Source: Fidelibacterota bacterium
GTDB taxonomy: Bacteria > Marinisomatota > Marinisomatia > Marinisomatales > UBA1611
Direction: 5' to 3'
DNA: 15,151 nucleotides
NCBI GenBank assembly: GCA_002718285.1
Contig: PBAR01000001.1
Coordinates: 197,456-212,606, forward strand
The notes beneath the pieces were generated by a model. It saw only the letters and a list, made by a program, of their open reading frames with translations, made no database searches and had not been told where the DNA came from. The first letter of the stretch is position 1, and each line of letters begins with the position of its first letter. Positions 14,700-15,151 of the stretch are shown here, in pieces. A program made the translations under genes and the position numbers.

Positions 14700-15151
14700 G
14701 CTACCGCCTTTCCCCGTAAAGCATCAGTAGGTTTCATTCGGGCAATGCGACGAGAAGGGATATAGCTCACAATAAGTACAATAATTGATACAAGGATGGT
14801 GGTTGATACAACAAGCCCAATAGTATAAACTGGAATCAAACGTTTGGCCATAATCATCCCCATCTCTGTATAATCAATGGGCAGGGGGATCCCATACGCA
14901 CCAAAATACCAGAGTATGGGGCCAAAGAAAATCAACGTTGTCGCTGCGGACAGCACCGCATTGAGGCCTCCTTCTAGGGTGAAAAGTCCCACCACTCGGG
15001 GACGTGTCATCCCGATAGCCATAAGTGTGCCAATTTCTCTTCCACGGCGAAAGATAGATAATACCTGGGCATTAAAGATGCCCATAGCGGCCAGGGCTAA
15101 TATAATCATATACATAACCTGGGCGCCCGGTTTGTCTGCTTCGATGATGGC
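14696..15151 (-). CDS. ABC transporter permease, FtsX/MacB/LolC type, C-terminal part (5' end outside window)
   Basis: The frame is open to the right edge of the window, so only the last 151 residues are visible. They are a C-terminal FtsX domain. A first helix around VMYMIILALAAMGIFNAQVL is followed by the coupling segment SIFRRGREIGTLMAIGMTRP, with the REIG signature. Two further helices lie around LSAATTLIFFGPILWYFG and VVSTTILVSIIVLIVSYI. It ends in PSRRIARMKPTDALRGK, the usual family end. It is a second permease of the same superfamily as its downstream neighbour, as LolC and LolE are in one complex, and the two overlap by ATGA. The methionine encoded at 15113-15115 is internal, not the start. 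Confidence 0.9.
   Translation of the reverse strand, partial: AIIEADKPGAQVMYMIILALAAMGIFNAQVLSIFRRGREIGTLMAIGMTRPRVVGLFTLEGGLNAVLSAATTLIFFGPILWYFGAYGIPLPIDYTEMGMIMAKRLIPVYTIGLVVSTTILVSIIVLIVSYIPSRRIARMKPTDALRGKAVA

Noticed and set aside
1..15151. Defence island, CRISPR array, toxin-antitoxin pair or mobile element
   Set aside because: No repeats with spacers, transposase, integrase, restriction or toxin-like product is visible on either strand.

Overview
The window is a low-G+C, gene-dense bacterial chromosome segment with 13 protein genes of recognisable family, two of them cut by the window edges, plus one possible very small gene. Eleven genes run on the + strand (1-12693). A three-gene block runs on the - strand (12679-15151) and meets the + strand tail to tail. 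I see no tRNA, rRNA, CRISPR array, insertion sequence or phage gene. The largest gap between recognised genes is 231 bases (2160-2390). The organism cannot be named from this sequence. An AT-rich genome, starts that mostly lack a Shine-Dalgarno (SD) sequence except at rpsU, and the family-level look of the proteins suggest a member of the FCB group, possibly a Marinimicrobia-like marine lineage. That is an inference of low to moderate confidence.

Region 1 (1-3988) is housekeeping: the 3' part of holB (clamp-loader delta'), metG (Met-tRNA synthetase, sharing ATGA with holB), tatD (metal-dependent nuclease/hydrolase) and ksgA/rsmA (16S rRNA dimethyltransferase). The order holB ... metG-tatD-ksgA is a long-known conserved neighbourhood, as in Bacillus. 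The metG-tatD gap holds a possible 40-codon membrane peptide and some inverted repeats. Region 2 (3989-4388) is rpsU (protein bS21) alone. It has a near-perfect SD, an imperfect palindrome in its leader and a strong rho-independent terminator.

Region 3 (4447-12693) looks like one catabolic operon: an alpha-D-phosphohexomutase, deoC, an aldehyde dehydrogenase, a degenerate second aldehyde dehydrogenase, purine nucleoside phosphorylase and deoA-type pyrimidine phosphorylase, followed by an RlmD-type RNA m5U methyltransferase. Together the first six can split deoxynucleosides into bases and deoxyribose 1-phosphate, convert that to deoxyribose 5-phosphate, cleave it to glyceraldehyde 3-phosphate plus acetaldehyde, and oxidise the acetaldehyde. 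The mutase is the only candidate here for the phosphopentomutase step. The tandem dehydrogenases look like a split version of the two-domain ALDH16 enzyme.

Region 4 (12679-15151, - strand) encodes two FtsX/MacB/LolC-type ABC permeases and a periplasmic LolA-like protein, joined by ATGA overlaps. Parts of it are much richer in G+C than the rest of the window. It may be a lipoprotein- or lipid-trafficking or efflux unit, possibly with a different history.

No wholly new system is evident. The points most worth a second look are the rpsU SD contrast, the split ALDH16-like pair, the mutase as a candidate phosphopentomutase, the altered iron-sulfur motif of the RlmD-like enzyme, and the LolA-like/permease block.
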